This document shows, piece after piece, positions 9,401-18,191 of a stretch of DNA of 37,693 bases. The first letter of the stretch is position 1; each line of letters starts with the position of its first letter. The stretch comes from a virus. The notes beneath the pieces are model-generated. The model was not told where the DNA came from, ran no database searches, and was given only the letters and a program-made list of their open reading frames with translations. Position numbers and translations under genes: made by a program. The stretch spans positions 1 through 37,693 of the IMG/VR virus record IMGVR_UViG_3300044959_000328. One strand, written 5' to 3'.

Positions 9401-11331
9401 ACCGGCACCACCACCACCCGCTTGAGGGCCAGAACCCCGACCGGCATCGGCACCTCCCGGTCGATGCGACGCGTCAGCTGCGCCCCTTCGTTGGGCCGCG
9501 CAAAGCCCAAATGCCGCGTCATCCACCACCCATCCCAGGCGGCAGGCGGGGCGCCAGGCGTGAAACCGTCGTTCAGGAGCGTCAGCGCCTGACCACCCAC
9601 CCGCGCCGAACGCGCGCGATACAGCCGCAGATGGGTCTCGAGAACCCGCTGCGTCCGCTGCTGCAGCGTCCCATCCGGCAGGTCGATGACCGGCGGCAAA
9701 GGATCGATCCACCAGTCAAACGCAAGGCCGAGCTCCACGGTCTGCCCGTCCTCTACCCCACCCAGCTCCGGCCGCTGGCGCGGGAGGATCAGCGCCCCGC
9801 CGGCACCGGCCTCGGCCCCGCCCAGGTAGTCATCCCCGATCCGCCCATGCACCTCGAACCCTACAAGGTGCGGCGCCGCCAGATCGGGCGTCACGTCCTC
9901 GATGGTCGCATCGAAGGCCAGCGCTGCATCGAATTGCTCGAGCCGCACCGTGCCGGCGCGTTCGACCGCCACGAAAACGCGCCCGCCCGCAACACCCACG
10001 GCACGAAACGCGCCCTGCGTGGTCCATTCGCACCAGGCGCCAATCTTTTCCACCCGCACACTGTGGAAGAGCGCAATCTTTCCGGCGGAATTGACGAAGA
10101 AGGCGTATTGCTCCGGCCGATCCTGGGCGCCCGAGAGATAGGCCGCATCCACAATCTCGCCGATCACGTCCGTGGCTGGCAGGCTTACAGGCTCGGCCGT
10201 GAGGTTGTCCGCCTCCGCCGTGTAGGCAAGGTCGCGCACCGCCCGCCCGCGGCCCTGGACGAAGAGCACGCCGCCGTCGAATGCGCCCGGGCGCACATCG
10301 CCGGTGCCGAACGGCGCCACATGCCGAATCCGCGCCGTCGTCGGGGTGATCGGCCGCGTCTCCTGCTCGGGCACGAAAAACACCCCCGCCTCGCTGAAGA
10401 ACGTCAGCTGCGGGCCGGAAACCGAATGCTGAATGGTCCGCACCCGCGTCGCGCCGAGCGCCATGGCAATCGCATCGCCATCGGCCGCGGTGCCCAGATC
10501 GAAGTTCCACCACTGGCCGACCCGGCTCATCCAGATCGCATCCCCGGCATCGCGCGAGCCGCCAAAGACCAGGCGCTGCTGATGCAGGCAGACAGAACGC
10601 GGCCAGCCACGCACCAGCGAGAATGCCGCTTCCTCCCACAACGTTGTCGCCACCCCATCCGGCGGCGCCGACCCGTCCCAGGTCACCGTGCACTGGGTGC
10701 CGCTGTTGACCGTGCCGATTGTGCCGTAGCGGTAGACCGACGCATTGGCATCCCAAACGCGGATGGCCGTGCCGGCATGCCCGCTCTGAAGCCAAGCCCC
10801 GGAAAAGTTCAGCACCCCGCCGGCCGCATTCCAGGTCGCCGTGATGTTGTTGGGCGCGTAGCGAAACAGGGGAGTGCCGCGCGCGCCATCGAACGTCAGC
10901 TGCTCGAGCGACCAGCTCGAAGCCCCTACACGGCGGATGATATGCGGCCGCATATCAGGGTGGACCACCCACATGAGATCACCACCCTGGGCGAAGCGTA
11001 GGCCGCGCAGCTGAGCTGACGTCCACGGGCACCCGGTCAGGGCCCCCGCCGGAGCTCCGTCGCTGGCAAAGAAAAACCGCACCTCCCCGCCGAGAAACAC
11101 GGCCAGATAGCTCTGCTCCAGGGAGAAGGCGAACTCCTCCAGCACGGGAATCTCGGGCAGCGTGCCGAGATGGCGAGTGCCCCATCGCGAGATCACGCCG
11201 CCCGTGACCAGCGGCAGGCAATTGATCAACGCTGCTGCGCCGTTCCGATAGAGCGCCGTCTCGTGACGCGCACGCGCCGTCTCGTCGAGCGTGCCGGCAA
11301 CAAAGCTTGTCTGCGAGATATGGGTCTTCAT
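9397..11331 (-). CDS. Tail tubular protein B (T7 gp12-like tail nozzle)
   Basis: 644 residues. The start with SQTSFVAGTLDETARARHETALYRNGAAALINCLPLVTGG is typical of the gp12 family: a few residues, then F-x-G-x-L, R-x-D/E-x-x-x-Y, and the N-C-L/x-P-x-x-GG segment. Internal hallmarks are QRLVFGGSRDAGDAIWMSRVGQWWNFD and FSEAGVFFVPE. It forms the distal nozzle of the short tail and binds the fibres. It overlaps gp11-like upstream and gp14-like downstream by ATGA. Length is somewhat below T7 gp12 (794 aa) but usual for this podovirus group. Confidence 0.93.
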   Translation of the reverse strand: MKTHISQTSFVAGTLDETARARHETALYRNGAAALINCLPLVTGGVISRWGTRHLGTLPEIPVLEEFAFSLEQSYLAVFLGGEVRFFFASDGAPAGALTGCPWTSAQLRGLRFAQGGDLMWVVHPDMRPHIIRRVGASSWSLEQLTFDGARGTPLFRYAPNNITATWNAAGGVLNFSGAWLQSGHAGTAIRVWDANASVYRYGTIGTVNSGTQCTVTWDGSAPPDGVATTLWEEAAFSLVRGWPRSVCLHQQRLVFGGSRDAGDAIWMSRVGQWWNFDLGTAADGDAIAMALGATRVRTIQHSVSGPQLTFFSEAGVFFVPEQETRPITPTTARIRHVAPFGTGDVRPGAFDGGVLFVQGRGRAVRDLAYTAEADNLTAEPVSLPATDVIGEIVDAAYLSGAQDRPEQYAFFVNSAGKIALFHSVRVEKIGAWCEWTTQGAFRAVGVAGGRVFVAVERAGTVRLEQFDAALAFDATIEDVTPDLAAPHLVGFEVHGRIGDDYLGGAEAGAGGALILPRQRPELGGVEDGQTVELGLAFDWWIDPLPPVIDLPDGTLQQRTQRVLETHLRLYRARSARVGGQALTLLNDGFTPGAPPAAWDGWWMTRHLGFARPNEGAQLTRRIDREVPMPVGVLALKRVVVVPV

Positions 11332-11915
11332 TGCCTGCGCTTCGCCTGGAAGCGGCCGACCGGCAGCTGCCGCACCGGCCGTTCGGACGCATTCTGATAC
11401 CGCGCCAAGGCCAATTCGCGCTCCGAAAGCTGCAGCATGGCGGCCTGCAGCTTGGCGTCGTCGCGAATGGGAATGGCGAACTCGGCCGCCAGCCGATAGA
11501 CGACCGCTTGGCGAAACGCGGGGCTCCAGCGGATTTCATCCACCCGCCCGTGGTATTCGAGCTCGACCTGCTGCGTGGGCTCCGCATCGAGCCAGATCGC
11601 CGTCTCGGTCGGCTCCCATCCGCGCGCGACCACCCCGTCCACGAAGGGCGCCACGATGCGAAGAACCCCGACCGGCATGGCATAGGCGGCCGAGTAGCCG
11701 GTGGACGGCGAAGGCGGCGTGGCCAGGCGGGCGAGAGTTTCGATCCGGCGGTTGAACCGCCACGGATGAGAGGCGAGCAGCAGATCGACCGTCGGCTGGT
11801 AGCGCGCGTTGGCCACCACCTGGGCAGCGGACGACCCCTCGAAGCTTTCGATCGGGTTTTCCCCGATCAGAACCAGAGCTTCCGAGCAGATCTTGATGGC
11901 GTCTGCCTGCGCCAT
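11328..11915 (-). CDS. Tail tubular protein A (T7 gp11-like head-tail adaptor)
   Basis: 195 residues. The N-terminus ADAIKICSEALVLIGENPIESFE, then ARYQPTVDLLLASHPWRFNRR, is the classic gp11-like pattern (A-x-x-x-C-x-x-A-L-x-x-x-G, later H-P-W-x-F). It forms the ring between portal and nozzle. It starts at ATG 11915 and overlaps the nozzle gene by ATGA. The strong terminator at 11997-12029 lies just upstream, so this gene and those after it need read-through or an unseen promoter in 11916-11996. Confidence 0.93.
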   Translation of the reverse strand: MAQADAIKICSEALVLIGENPIESFEGSSAAQVVANARYQPTVDLLLASHPWRFNRRIETLARLATPPSPSTGYSAAYAMPVGVLRIVAPFVDGVVARGWEPTETAIWLDAEPTQQVELEYHGRVDEIRWSPAFRQAVVYRLAAEFAIPIRDDAKLQAAMLQLSERELALARYQNASERPVRQLPVGRFQAKRRQ

Positions 11916-11996
11916 GCCAGCCCCCCGATTACGCCGCGATCACCTATCGCAATATTGCCACGAGAATTGCCATGCACGAATAGAGTCGTCAAAGTC

Positions 11997-12029
11997 CAAA
12001 AAGAACAAGGCGGGCAAAAGCCCGCCTTG
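11997..12029 (-). terminator. Rho-independent terminator after head decoration gene
   Basis: A perfect 10-bp stem CAAGGCGGGC/GCCCGCCTTG (12006-12015, 12020-12029) has a four-base loop. On the minus strand it is followed by a T-rich run (TTCTTTTT). It lies 30 bp downstream of the decoration gene stop and separates the head genes from the tail genes, so head gene expression may be set above tail gene expression by partial termination. Confidence 0.85.
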
Positions 12030-12059
12030 CCTTCCCTCCCCCTGCCATGGGCAGCCAGG

Positions 12060-12338
12060 TCAGGTCGTCTGGATCTGCGCAATCGTAACCCCGCTCGGGG
12101 CGCTGGCCGTCACGATGTAGGCGCGAAGCTGCGGCGTCGCCCCCATGTTGAGCGAAGCGAGGATGATATCCCCTGCGTTCAGGCGCTGGTGGACCGCATT
12201 GAAATACCCCGCGCCGGTGACGGTCGCATGGGTATCGTCGGAAACATACAGGTGAAGCTTCCGCCGATGCCCGCCGGCTCCGTTCGGCCGCGTCGACCCG
12301 AAAGCGATTGCGGTGAGGCTGTTTGGAGTGAGCGGCAT
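12060..12338 (-). CDS. Small head protein, probable capsid decoration
   Basis: 92 residues, 12 bp downstream of the major capsid gene and just before a strong terminator, the usual place for a decoration or cement protein made in large amounts. Visible: an N-terminal Thr/Gly region, then VSDDTHATVTGAGYFNAVHQRLNAGDIILASLNMGATPQLRAYIVT, a pattern shared by small phage proteins next to capsid genes (Tyr-Phe-Asn-Ala and Gly-Asp-x-Ile). No signal or membrane segment. The structural role is inferred from position and the recurrent family, not from a characterised domain. Confidence 0.75.
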   Translation of the reverse strand: MPLTPNSLTAIAFGSTRPNGAGGHRRKLHLYVSDDTHATVTGAGYFNAVHQRLNAGDIILASLNMGATPQLRAYIVTASAPSGVTIAQIQTT

Positions 12339-12350
12339 CTCTATGCCTCC

Positions 12351-13181
12351 TCAGTTGGCGTAACGACGCGCAACGACGCCGAGGCTTTCGATGATACAGG
12401 CGCCCATGCGCATCTTACCCATGATGAACGTCGCGTCGTAGTCAGGAAGCCTGGAGACCTCACTCGTGATCTCCTGCCCCACAGCGATGGCGCCCGCGTT
12501 GCTGTTCCACCAGAGATTCAGCCGCGAGCCCGAGGAATGCACCGGCAGCCGGGAATACGGCGCGTAGGCAAACCCGAACCACATCTTCGGGCGCTGGCCC
12601 TCCACCGTCAGCTGCGGATCACCACCATAGTCGGCGTTGATGAAGGTGTTCAGCGAAAGCGCATCATTCCACGCCCTCCAGGTGATGAGCGCATGCATCT
12701 GGCCGCCGGCCATGGCCTCGTTGTTCCCGAAGGTCTGCAGGATGAAACGAGGCACTGCGTCCGAGGACCAGGTGTCGTCGGTGGTGAGGTTGTTGGCCGG
12801 GTTGGTCGTCTGCGCCAGCGCCTGCAGCGCGATGTCGTCCTCGGTGCGCGCGAGCGACATGGTGATCGCACGCTGCACCGCCGTCTTTTCGTCGACGTTG
12901 GTCTTGAGCTCGTCGAGACTGTCGATCATGTCGGCGCCGTAGTAGTCGGCGAGGTCGCACTGGACCCGATCGCGCACGATGTCGAGCAGCGGGACCTTGC
13001 CGTTCCGGCTCTTCGGCTGCGCCGCCGGAGCGAGGCCGATCTTCGGGAAGTGCGTGCGCGTTCCGATGACGCCTGTCTTGCGCCGAAGGCGGCCGCGCAT
13101 CACGCCGCCCATGTTCTGGAACGCCTCGAAAAGCTCGGCTTCGAATTGCTGGATGAAGATATTGTCAGAGGTCGAAGACAT
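12351..13181 (-). CDS. Major capsid protein
   Basis: 276 residues. It follows the scaffold gene and precedes the decoration gene. Recognisable capsid features: N-terminal helix (FIQQFEAELFEAFQNMGG), RVQCDLADYYGADMIDSLDELKTNVDEKTAVQRAITMSLARTEDDIALQALA, and the C-terminal NSNAGAIAVGQEITSEVSRLPDYDATFIMGKMRMGACIIESLGVVARR ending that many podoviral coat proteins of the HK97 fold show. The start at ATG 13181 has a GAAGGGCGAG ribosome site. No protease gene is seen and the N-terminus looks unprocessed. Confidence 0.92.
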   Translation of the reverse strand: MSSTSDNIFIQQFEAELFEAFQNMGGVMRGRLRRKTGVIGTRTHFPKIGLAPAAQPKSRNGKVPLLDIVRDRVQCDLADYYGADMIDSLDELKTNVDEKTAVQRAITMSLARTEDDIALQALAQTTNPANNLTTDDTWSSDAVPRFILQTFGNNEAMAGGQMHALITWRAWNDALSLNTFINADYGGDPQLTVEGQRPKMWFGFAYAPYSRLPVHSSGSRLNLWWNSNAGAIAVGQEITSEVSRLPDYDATFIMGKMRMGACIIESLGVVARRYAN

Positions 13182-13333
13182 TCTCGCCCTTCGCGGTTGC
13201 GAATGACGCCACGGCTTGTCCCCCGCGCACCAGCGCCGGCTTGTCCGTCACGGGGCCGGCCGGCCGCACGGCGGGGCCAAGGGCCCTATATCCGATCGCG
13301 AGAATCCTGGCTACGCACAGATGTGCAAAATCA
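13182..13333 (-). other. Non-coding gap between scaffold and capsid genes
   Basis: The largest gap inside the head cluster (152 bp). It holds a small dyad GCACATCTGTGC and a GC-rich GGCCGGCCGGC run, plus the capsid ribosome site near 13190. A TTGCAC-like hexamer is present but I see no good -10 partner. A capsid-specific promoter or an RNA element is possible but unproven. Confidence 0.4.
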
Positions 13334-14164
13334 TCAAATTGTAGGTCGGTGAATGGTGCGGGGAATCGTCCCGCCCGCCTTGAGGAACTCATACACCGCC
13401 CGCCGCAGCGGCTCGCCCTTGATCGGATCGTTGTAGTCGGGGTGGCGAATGAGCTCCCGCGCCTTCTCGCCCGTCATCGGCTGCTCGCCCATCCCGGGCA
13501 GCCCGGCAGGGATGGGGGAGGCCGTCGGCCCCATGGCCTTGCGCATCAGGGTCTCGAGCGCCAGCACGAAATCGGCGTTCGTCGCCGCCTGCATCACCGC
13601 CCTATACTGCTCCTCCGGGAGCTGACGCGCGAGCCACATATCCACGGCCGCAATCCGCTGCTCCGCCCCTTCGCCAATGCGCTGCCGCTCGGCATCCAGA
13701 TCCGGCGCCTGCGCTACCTGCCAGCGCACAAAGGCGCCGATCAGCCGCTGCCACTGTTCCGGCTTGGCCCCAAGCTCATGCAGGACCTTCCGCGCCTCGT
13801 TGAGCAGCGGGTCGTTGGCATCGGGAACCCGCACCTCGAACCCATCGGGCACAAGCTCGGCGGGGATCTCAAAGCTGTAGCCCTCGGGCGACTCCGGCAC
13901 GCCCTTGCGAAGCTCCCGCAGAAGCTCGGCCTTCAGCGTCTCGTTCTTCTGCCCGAACCGCGCCTGCAGCTCGCGGTAGGACTTCGCCAGGGCGTCCACC
14001 CGGACGCCACCGCGTTCGCTGTCGTAGAACGTCTCGGGCAGCCATTCCGGGCGTTCGGGAACGGCATACAGCCAGTCCGGGGCTGCGGCCGGCTGCGTCT
14101 CCGCCTGCGGCTCGCCAGCGCGGCCGTCCGCCGCGTCATAGGCAATATTGGCATGAATTCGCAT
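13334..14164 (-). CDS. Capsid scaffolding protein
   Basis: 276 residues, acidic and helical, placed directly between portal and coat genes. The N-terminal part has the PEWLPETFYD ... LAKSYRELQARFGQK signature common to podoviral scaffold proteins, followed by PESPEGYSFEIP and a helical region with EARKVLHELGAKPEQWQRLIGAFVRWQ. The C-terminus is short and basic, as needed to contact coat protein. It would guide prohead assembly and leave before DNA packaging. It starts at ATG 14164, 4 bp after the upstream stop. Confidence 0.88.
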   Translation of the reverse strand: MRIHANIAYDAADGRAGEPQAETQPAAAPDWLYAVPERPEWLPETFYDSERGGVRVDALAKSYRELQARFGQKNETLKAELLRELRKGVPESPEGYSFEIPAELVPDGFEVRVPDANDPLLNEARKVLHELGAKPEQWQRLIGAFVRWQVAQAPDLDAERQRIGEGAEQRIAAVDMWLARQLPEEQYRAVMQAATNADFVLALETLMRKAMGPTASPIPAGLPGMGEQPMTGEKARELIRHPDYNDPIKGEPLRRAVYEFLKAGGTIPRTIHRPTI

Positions 14165-14167
14165 GCG

Positions 14168-14398
14168 TCACTCAGGCTCCTTTTCTTGCAGCCGCCGCCG
14201 ATGCCGCTCGGCCCGCATCATGATGGCGAGATACCGCTCCCGGTCGCCTTGCAGCATCAGCAGGCGGTTGGGATCCACAGGCCCGGGCGGGAGCACCGAA
14301 CGAAGAGCCTCACGCTCCCACCACAGTCGCAGGGGCTCGAAATCCACGGCCGTCATGAACTCGAAGCAAGCCCGATCAATGCGCTCCTCCGGCGTCAT
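14168..14398 (-). CDS. Small unknown protein between portal and scaffold
   Basis: 76 residues from ATG 14398, in TGATG overlap with the portal stop. Charged, with Trp and Arg: DRACFEFMTAVDFEPLRLWWEREALRSVLPPGP, then a basic helix. No known domain, signal or membrane segment seen. Coupling to the portal and location in the head cluster suggest an assembly or virion role. Confidence 0.7.
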   Translation of the reverse strand: MTPEERIDRACFEFMTAVDFEPLRLWWEREALRSVLPPGPVDPNRLLMLQGDRERYLAIMMRAERHRRRLQEKEPE

Positions 14399-15957
14399 CA
14401 CGGACGCGCCCCGAGCGCTGCGAGCAGCGGGGCCATGCTCGCCACCTGACCGGACGGCTGCCCGGCCCCTTGGGCCAGAATCTCACCCGTCACCTGCGCG
14501 TTGCGCGCGATCTCCTCGGACGAATACGGCAGGTCGCCCGGGACATCCAGCTGATCCGCCGACCACCGCATGAAGCGCTCGGCCGGCACCAGCGTCTGCA
14601 CGGCCGCCGGCCCATACAGCGCCGCAAGGCTCTGCAGCCATTCGACAACCTTGGCCACCTGCTCGCTGCGCGCCGACCGCACCAGGTTGGACGCCGGCAG
14701 GATTCGAATACGCCGCCCGTCCACGTCGGGCATCACGACGCGCCCCAGCTCGGTGAGCACACGAACAATCCGCAGGATCAGAGGCACCATGATCTCGTGC
14801 CACACCCGGGCATAGGCGGGGCCGATCTGCCGCGCGAGCTCCTGCATGCGCTGGCGGATCTCGAGCGCCGTCGGGGGCGTGTCCGCCGTGCGCGGCGTGA
14901 TCGTCTCGTTGAACAACGCCTTGCGAATGGCGTGCCGCTGCTCCTCGAGCACGATCTGCCCGATATCGAGCCTGGTGCTCGGCAGCTGCAGCGGCTGCAG
15001 CCCGCGGCTTCCGGGCGCGATCGGAATGATGGCCCCGGGCGCCAGCTGCACACTCCAGGGGTTGAGAACCCCGTCATCCTCGGCCTGCCACATGCCGGAG
15101 AGGGCCATCTCTCCGTGCGCGAGAATCAGCCGCACCGCCTCATTGACCACCTCGATGGCGGGCAGGGCAAGCATGCCCTGGCCCACACCGTAGAGCTCCC
15201 CTGCCGCCTTGCTCCAGCGGCCGAAGATGTAGGGGCAACTCCCGCGCCCGGACTCGATGCTGGAAAGCAGCAGATACCGGCCCTCGACATGCACCTGCCG
15301 CTGCCACCGCTCGGTCGGGCTGTTGAGATCGCGGATCCAGCTGTCGATCACCGCGACATTCTGCGCACCATCCTGGCCGCCCAGCGAGGCAGGCAGATCG
15401 GCATTGGGATACTGCGCGCGCACGACATAGCCCGGCACGCGATAACGGACATGAATGTCGGCAACCGTCCCGTCCGGCCCCGGCGTGACCCAAGTGTCAG
15501 CAAGCGGAATGGCCTGGAACCGCAGCGGCTGGACCCAGTCGCCGGCCACCACCTTCACGCAGCAATTGCCAAAGCCCGCGAGGTCTTTGAACGCGTCATA
15601 CATCTCCGGGGCGAAATTGCTGGTCGCAATGAGCCGGAACATCTCGGCCTGGACGTCCGCAATCCCCGCCCGGAGCCGGTCGGACACCGTCTCGTCCGTC
15701 TCAAATCTGGCCCACTCGACCCCGTCCGGCACGATGCCGCTCAGCAGCCGGCCAGCGAACTCCTCGATCCCAACCATCCCGGTCTCGTCGTAGACCGAGG
15801 AGGTGTTCTGGCCATTGCCGGGAGCAAGGGTTGCCGAAAACGGCGTGCGGTAGGGCATGGCGACGTCGATCAGCCGCTGCCAACGCCCCTCCCACGGCTG
15901 CCGCAGCCGCTGGGCCAGGTCGAAGCTCGCTCGGACGTTGCGCGCCGGCTCCGCCAT
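14398..15957 (-). CDS. Portal (head-to-tail connector) protein
   Basis: 519 residues from ATG 15957; a GTG one codon earlier is less likely because the TGATG overlap fits ATG. The family pattern is clear: LAQRLRQPWEGRWQRLIDVAMPYR at the start, FAGRLLSGIVPDGVEWARFE, LAGFGNCCVKV, then GVGQGMLALPAIEVVNEAVRLILAHGEMALSGMW and the ITPRTADTPPTALEIRQRMQELARQIGPAYARVWHEIM stretch with the T-A-T/L-E-x-x-x-R signature. Twelve copies form the DNA channel and bind terminase. Usual length for this group. Confidence 0.94.
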   Translation of the reverse strand: MAEPARNVRASFDLAQRLRQPWEGRWQRLIDVAMPYRTPFSATLAPGNGQNTSSVYDETGMVGIEEFAGRLLSGIVPDGVEWARFETDETVSDRLRAGIADVQAEMFRLIATSNFAPEMYDAFKDLAGFGNCCVKVVAGDWVQPLRFQAIPLADTWVTPGPDGTVADIHVRYRVPGYVVRAQYPNADLPASLGGQDGAQNVAVIDSWIRDLNSPTERWQRQVHVEGRYLLLSSIESGRGSCPYIFGRWSKAAGELYGVGQGMLALPAIEVVNEAVRLILAHGEMALSGMWQAEDDGVLNPWSVQLAPGAIIPIAPGSRGLQPLQLPSTRLDIGQIVLEEQRHAIRKALFNETITPRTADTPPTALEIRQRMQELARQIGPAYARVWHEIMVPLILRIVRVLTELGRVVMPDVDGRRIRILPASNLVRSARSEQVAKVVEWLQSLAALYGPAAVQTLVPAERFMRWSADQLDVPGDLPYSSEEIARNAQVTGEILAQGAGQPSGQVASMAPLLAALGARP

Positions 15958-16211
15958 CACCGCGCTCCCAGATCACCCCCGCGCCGGAACCCCTGCCAGT
16001 CGCCCGAAAGCAGAGAACGAATGCCAACCCGGTTGGCCGCCCGCAACATCTCCGTCCGCTGCTTCTCCATGCGCAGCTGGGCGCTCTGCTCCTCCGCCAT
16101 CTGCCGCTGACGTGCGAGTTCCTCCTTCTGGAGCCTCTGCGCCTCAAGCTCCTCCGGCGAAGGGCCAGGGAGGCGAGGCGCCTTCATCCCGAAAACGCGC
16201 GACATGCTCAT
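15957..16211 (-). CDS. Small coiled-coil protein upstream of portal
   Basis: 84 residues. I choose ATG 16211 because an AGGAG ribosome site lies 8 bases upstream; longer in-frame starts run into the neighbouring gene with poor sequence. After MSMSRVFGMKAPRLPGPSPEE the protein is one long Gln/Glu/Lys/Arg helix (about residues 22-55) with a basic tail RSLLSGDWQGFRRGGD. Similar short Pro-then-coiled-coil proteins sit next to portal genes in many podoviruses. Function unknown; a structural helper is likely. Confidence 0.75.
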   Translation of the reverse strand: MSMSRVFGMKAPRLPGPSPEELEAQRLQKEELARQRQMAEEQSAQLRMEKQRTEMLRAANRVGIRSLLSGDWQGFRRGGDLGAR

Positions 16212-16221
16212 GACCCATCTC

Positions 16222-16626
16222 CTACCCCAAAACGGAAAGCCGACGAAGCGAAAAAGCACCCCTGCGCCGCAGCACGCAAGCCAATCCCCAGGGGGTGCAC
16301 CAGGGAGGCACGCGAATGCCGAGCGCATCGGCAACCAGGGTCACGCAATTCAGGAGATGCGGCGCAGGCAGGCCAAACCTCCGAGGCTCGCCGTGAAGAT
16401 TCGCCTCGAAGACCAGCACCTCATGCGCCGAAAGACTCGCCCGCCGCACGAGATCCGGGCCACAGACGCCAAGCAGCAGACGCTCGGGAGTCCACTCGAC
16501 CCACAACCACACCCCCCGCCACATCCGCCGCGCAGCCCAGACATGGGCATATCCATGCCGCAGCCACCGCTGCCACCAGCGCGTGGCAGGGGCGGCCGCA
16601 GCCTGAAAGCCCACTCGCCACCTCAT
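16222..16626 (-). CDS. Basic NlpC/P60-like or related small protein, function uncertain
   Basis: 134 residues from ATG 16626, ATGA-coupled to the terminase large subunit. Trp-rich N-terminus (RWWQRWLRHGYAHVW), then an internal NCVTLVADALGI segment and a C-terminal TPWGLACVLRRRGA. The Asn-Cys-Val helix followed by a Thr-Pro-Trp/Tyr-x-Leu motif recurs in small podoviral proteins coded between terminase and portal and resembles a cysteine-peptidase-like (NlpC/P60) core. A matching His is not obvious, so activity is doubtful. Confidence 0.65.
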   Translation of the reverse strand: MRWRVGFQAAAAPATRWWQRWLRHGYAHVWAARRMWRGVWLWVEWTPERLLLGVCGPDLVRRASLSAHEVLVFEANLHGEPRRFGLPAPHLLNCVTLVADALGIRVPPWCTPWGLACVLRRRGAFSLRRLSVLG

Positions 16627-18191
16627 GACACCAACCGCCGAAACCGCGCCACAACGCGCGCAGAAGCGAGCGGATCCACACGAACCCGCCCATTCGGCGT
16701 CACCCCGGGCCTCATCCGCGGAGACTCACCACGCCGATCCAAACCCAACACCAGATATTCGGCCGCTTCGCAGACATGTGAGTAGAGGTTCTTTTCGACC
16801 TCCTCGGCATATCGGTCGACGGTGCCCTCGACCTTGATCCGCCGGTAATGAAACCCTCCGGCAAGGCCGGAAATCAACGTCGGACAACCACGCGGACAGA
16901 AAACCACCGCCGGAGCCCCATTGACGAGACGCGTCAGCCGCCGCTCCAACGCCGCACGCCTCTCCTGCGGATCGTTCGTCCACGCCTTGACCAGCGGCAG
17001 CCCCTCCTTCCGCGCATGCGTGAAGGCCGTGCTGTCATCCCCACCCGTCCGATGCCCACCAGACGGATCACCCCAACCACGCAGATGCTCAGCCCAGCCG
17101 GGATACTCGGCATTCAACACCGGAACCACATGATTCCGCACGAACATCTCGACCGAAATGTTCTGCCCGATCCACTCCCGAATGAACCTCAGCTGACCAT
17201 CCACCTCCTGCGCCAACACCGCCGCCGGATTGCGCGCAAAGTCCATGCCAATCAACGCCGACCTCACAGTCGGATCCCAAGACAACGGCCGCGGCGCAAC
17301 GTGAACCTCACGACGAAATTGCGGATGCACCGGACGCGTGGAAGCACTCTTCCGAACCTCAACACAGATGAGATTCAACACCTCATCCACCGTCGAGCCA
17401 CTCAATTGCGCCCGATAATACCCAGGCCGCAGATTCTGCAGATTCTCCGCCTCGGGATTGTCGTCAAACCTCACAACACGCCCACTCTCGTCCCGAACCG
17501 GAAACAACGCCGGCGGCTGCACAAATATCGTCACCCCCTCCGGACGCGTCATCAATTGCCGCGTCATCGGATCCATCCAGTCGGGAGGCTCACTCCACCC
17601 AGCCCAAAGCGCCAAATAGTGCAGCTCGTCTTCAGGCGCATTGCTATCAAAGATCACCCCAGCCCAGCCCGGCTTCGCCCCAGACCTCAACGACGGATAC
17701 CGCCCACAACGCCGCCGAAGCCCCACCAGAATCTCACGCGGGACCTCACGGGCCTCATTCACCCACGCACCCGTGACCTCCATGGAAAGCAGATTCCGCA
17801 CCTGCTCCGGCCGGTCGAGCGGAATGAACCAAAGCTCCAACTCAACCTTCGCATCCGGCAGCCGAAGCATGTAGCTGTAAGGCGGAGACCAATTGAACCG
17901 ACCAAACACCGACTCCGGAAACCAATCCAACACACTCGGAATCGTAGTCGTCTCCAACATCGGGTTGGTGTTCCTCACCACCACCCAACGCGACCTCCGC
18001 CACCCATCACGCCCCTCCGGCTGCTCCAACGCATGCATGAAAATCCGCATGATGCACGCGCCAGTCTTGCCAGATCCAATGGGCCCAATCAGCCCATCAA
18101 TCGGCAAATCCTCACCCAACGCCTTGGGACGATGCTTCAAAAACCGCCGCGCTACCGGACCAGGCGGCCTATAGGTGAGCTCAAAACCCAC
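16623..18191 (-). CDS. Terminase large subunit (packaging ATPase and nuclease)
   Basis: 522 residues. Walker A GPIGSGKT is at 36-43; a Walker B-like region GAWVNEARE is at 141-149; the C-terminal RNase H-like nuclease probably starts at GMDFARNPAAV (Asp317) and continues through WGDPSGGHRTG. It pumps DNA into the prohead and cuts it. The start is GTG at 18191, immediately after the previous stop; no ATG fits better. The coding strand is strikingly G+T-rich compared with the rest of the genome. Confidence 0.95.
   Translation of the reverse strand: MGFELTYRPPGPVARRFLKHRPKALGEDLPIDGLIGPIGSGKTGACIMRIFMHALEQPEGRDGWRRSRWVVVRNTNPMLETTTIPSVLDWFPESVFGRFNWSPPYSYMLRLPDAKVELELWFIPLDRPEQVRNLLSMEVTGAWVNEAREVPREILVGLRRRCGRYPSLRSGAKPGWAGVIFDSNAPEDELHYLALWAGWSEPPDWMDPMTRQLMTRPEGVTIFVQPPALFPVRDESGRVVRFDDNPEAENLQNLRPGYYRAQLSGSTVDEVLNLICVEVRKSASTRPVHPQFRREVHVAPRPLSWDPTVRSALIGMDFARNPAAVLAQEVDGQLRFIREWIGQNISVEMFVRNHVVPVLNAEYPGWAEHLRGWGDPSGGHRTGGDDSTAFTHARKEGLPLVKAWTNDPQERRAALERRLTRLVNGAPAVVFCPRGCPTLISGLAGGFHYRRIKVEGTVDRYAEEVEKNLYSHVCEAAEYLVLGLDRRGESPRMRPGVTPNGRVRVDPLASARVVARFRRLVS

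Noticed and set aside
13165-13392. 75-codon minus frame between scaffold and capsid genes
   Set aside because: It overlaps both neighbours, lacks a ribosome site and has no recognisable sequence; more likely untranslated leader of the capsid gene.
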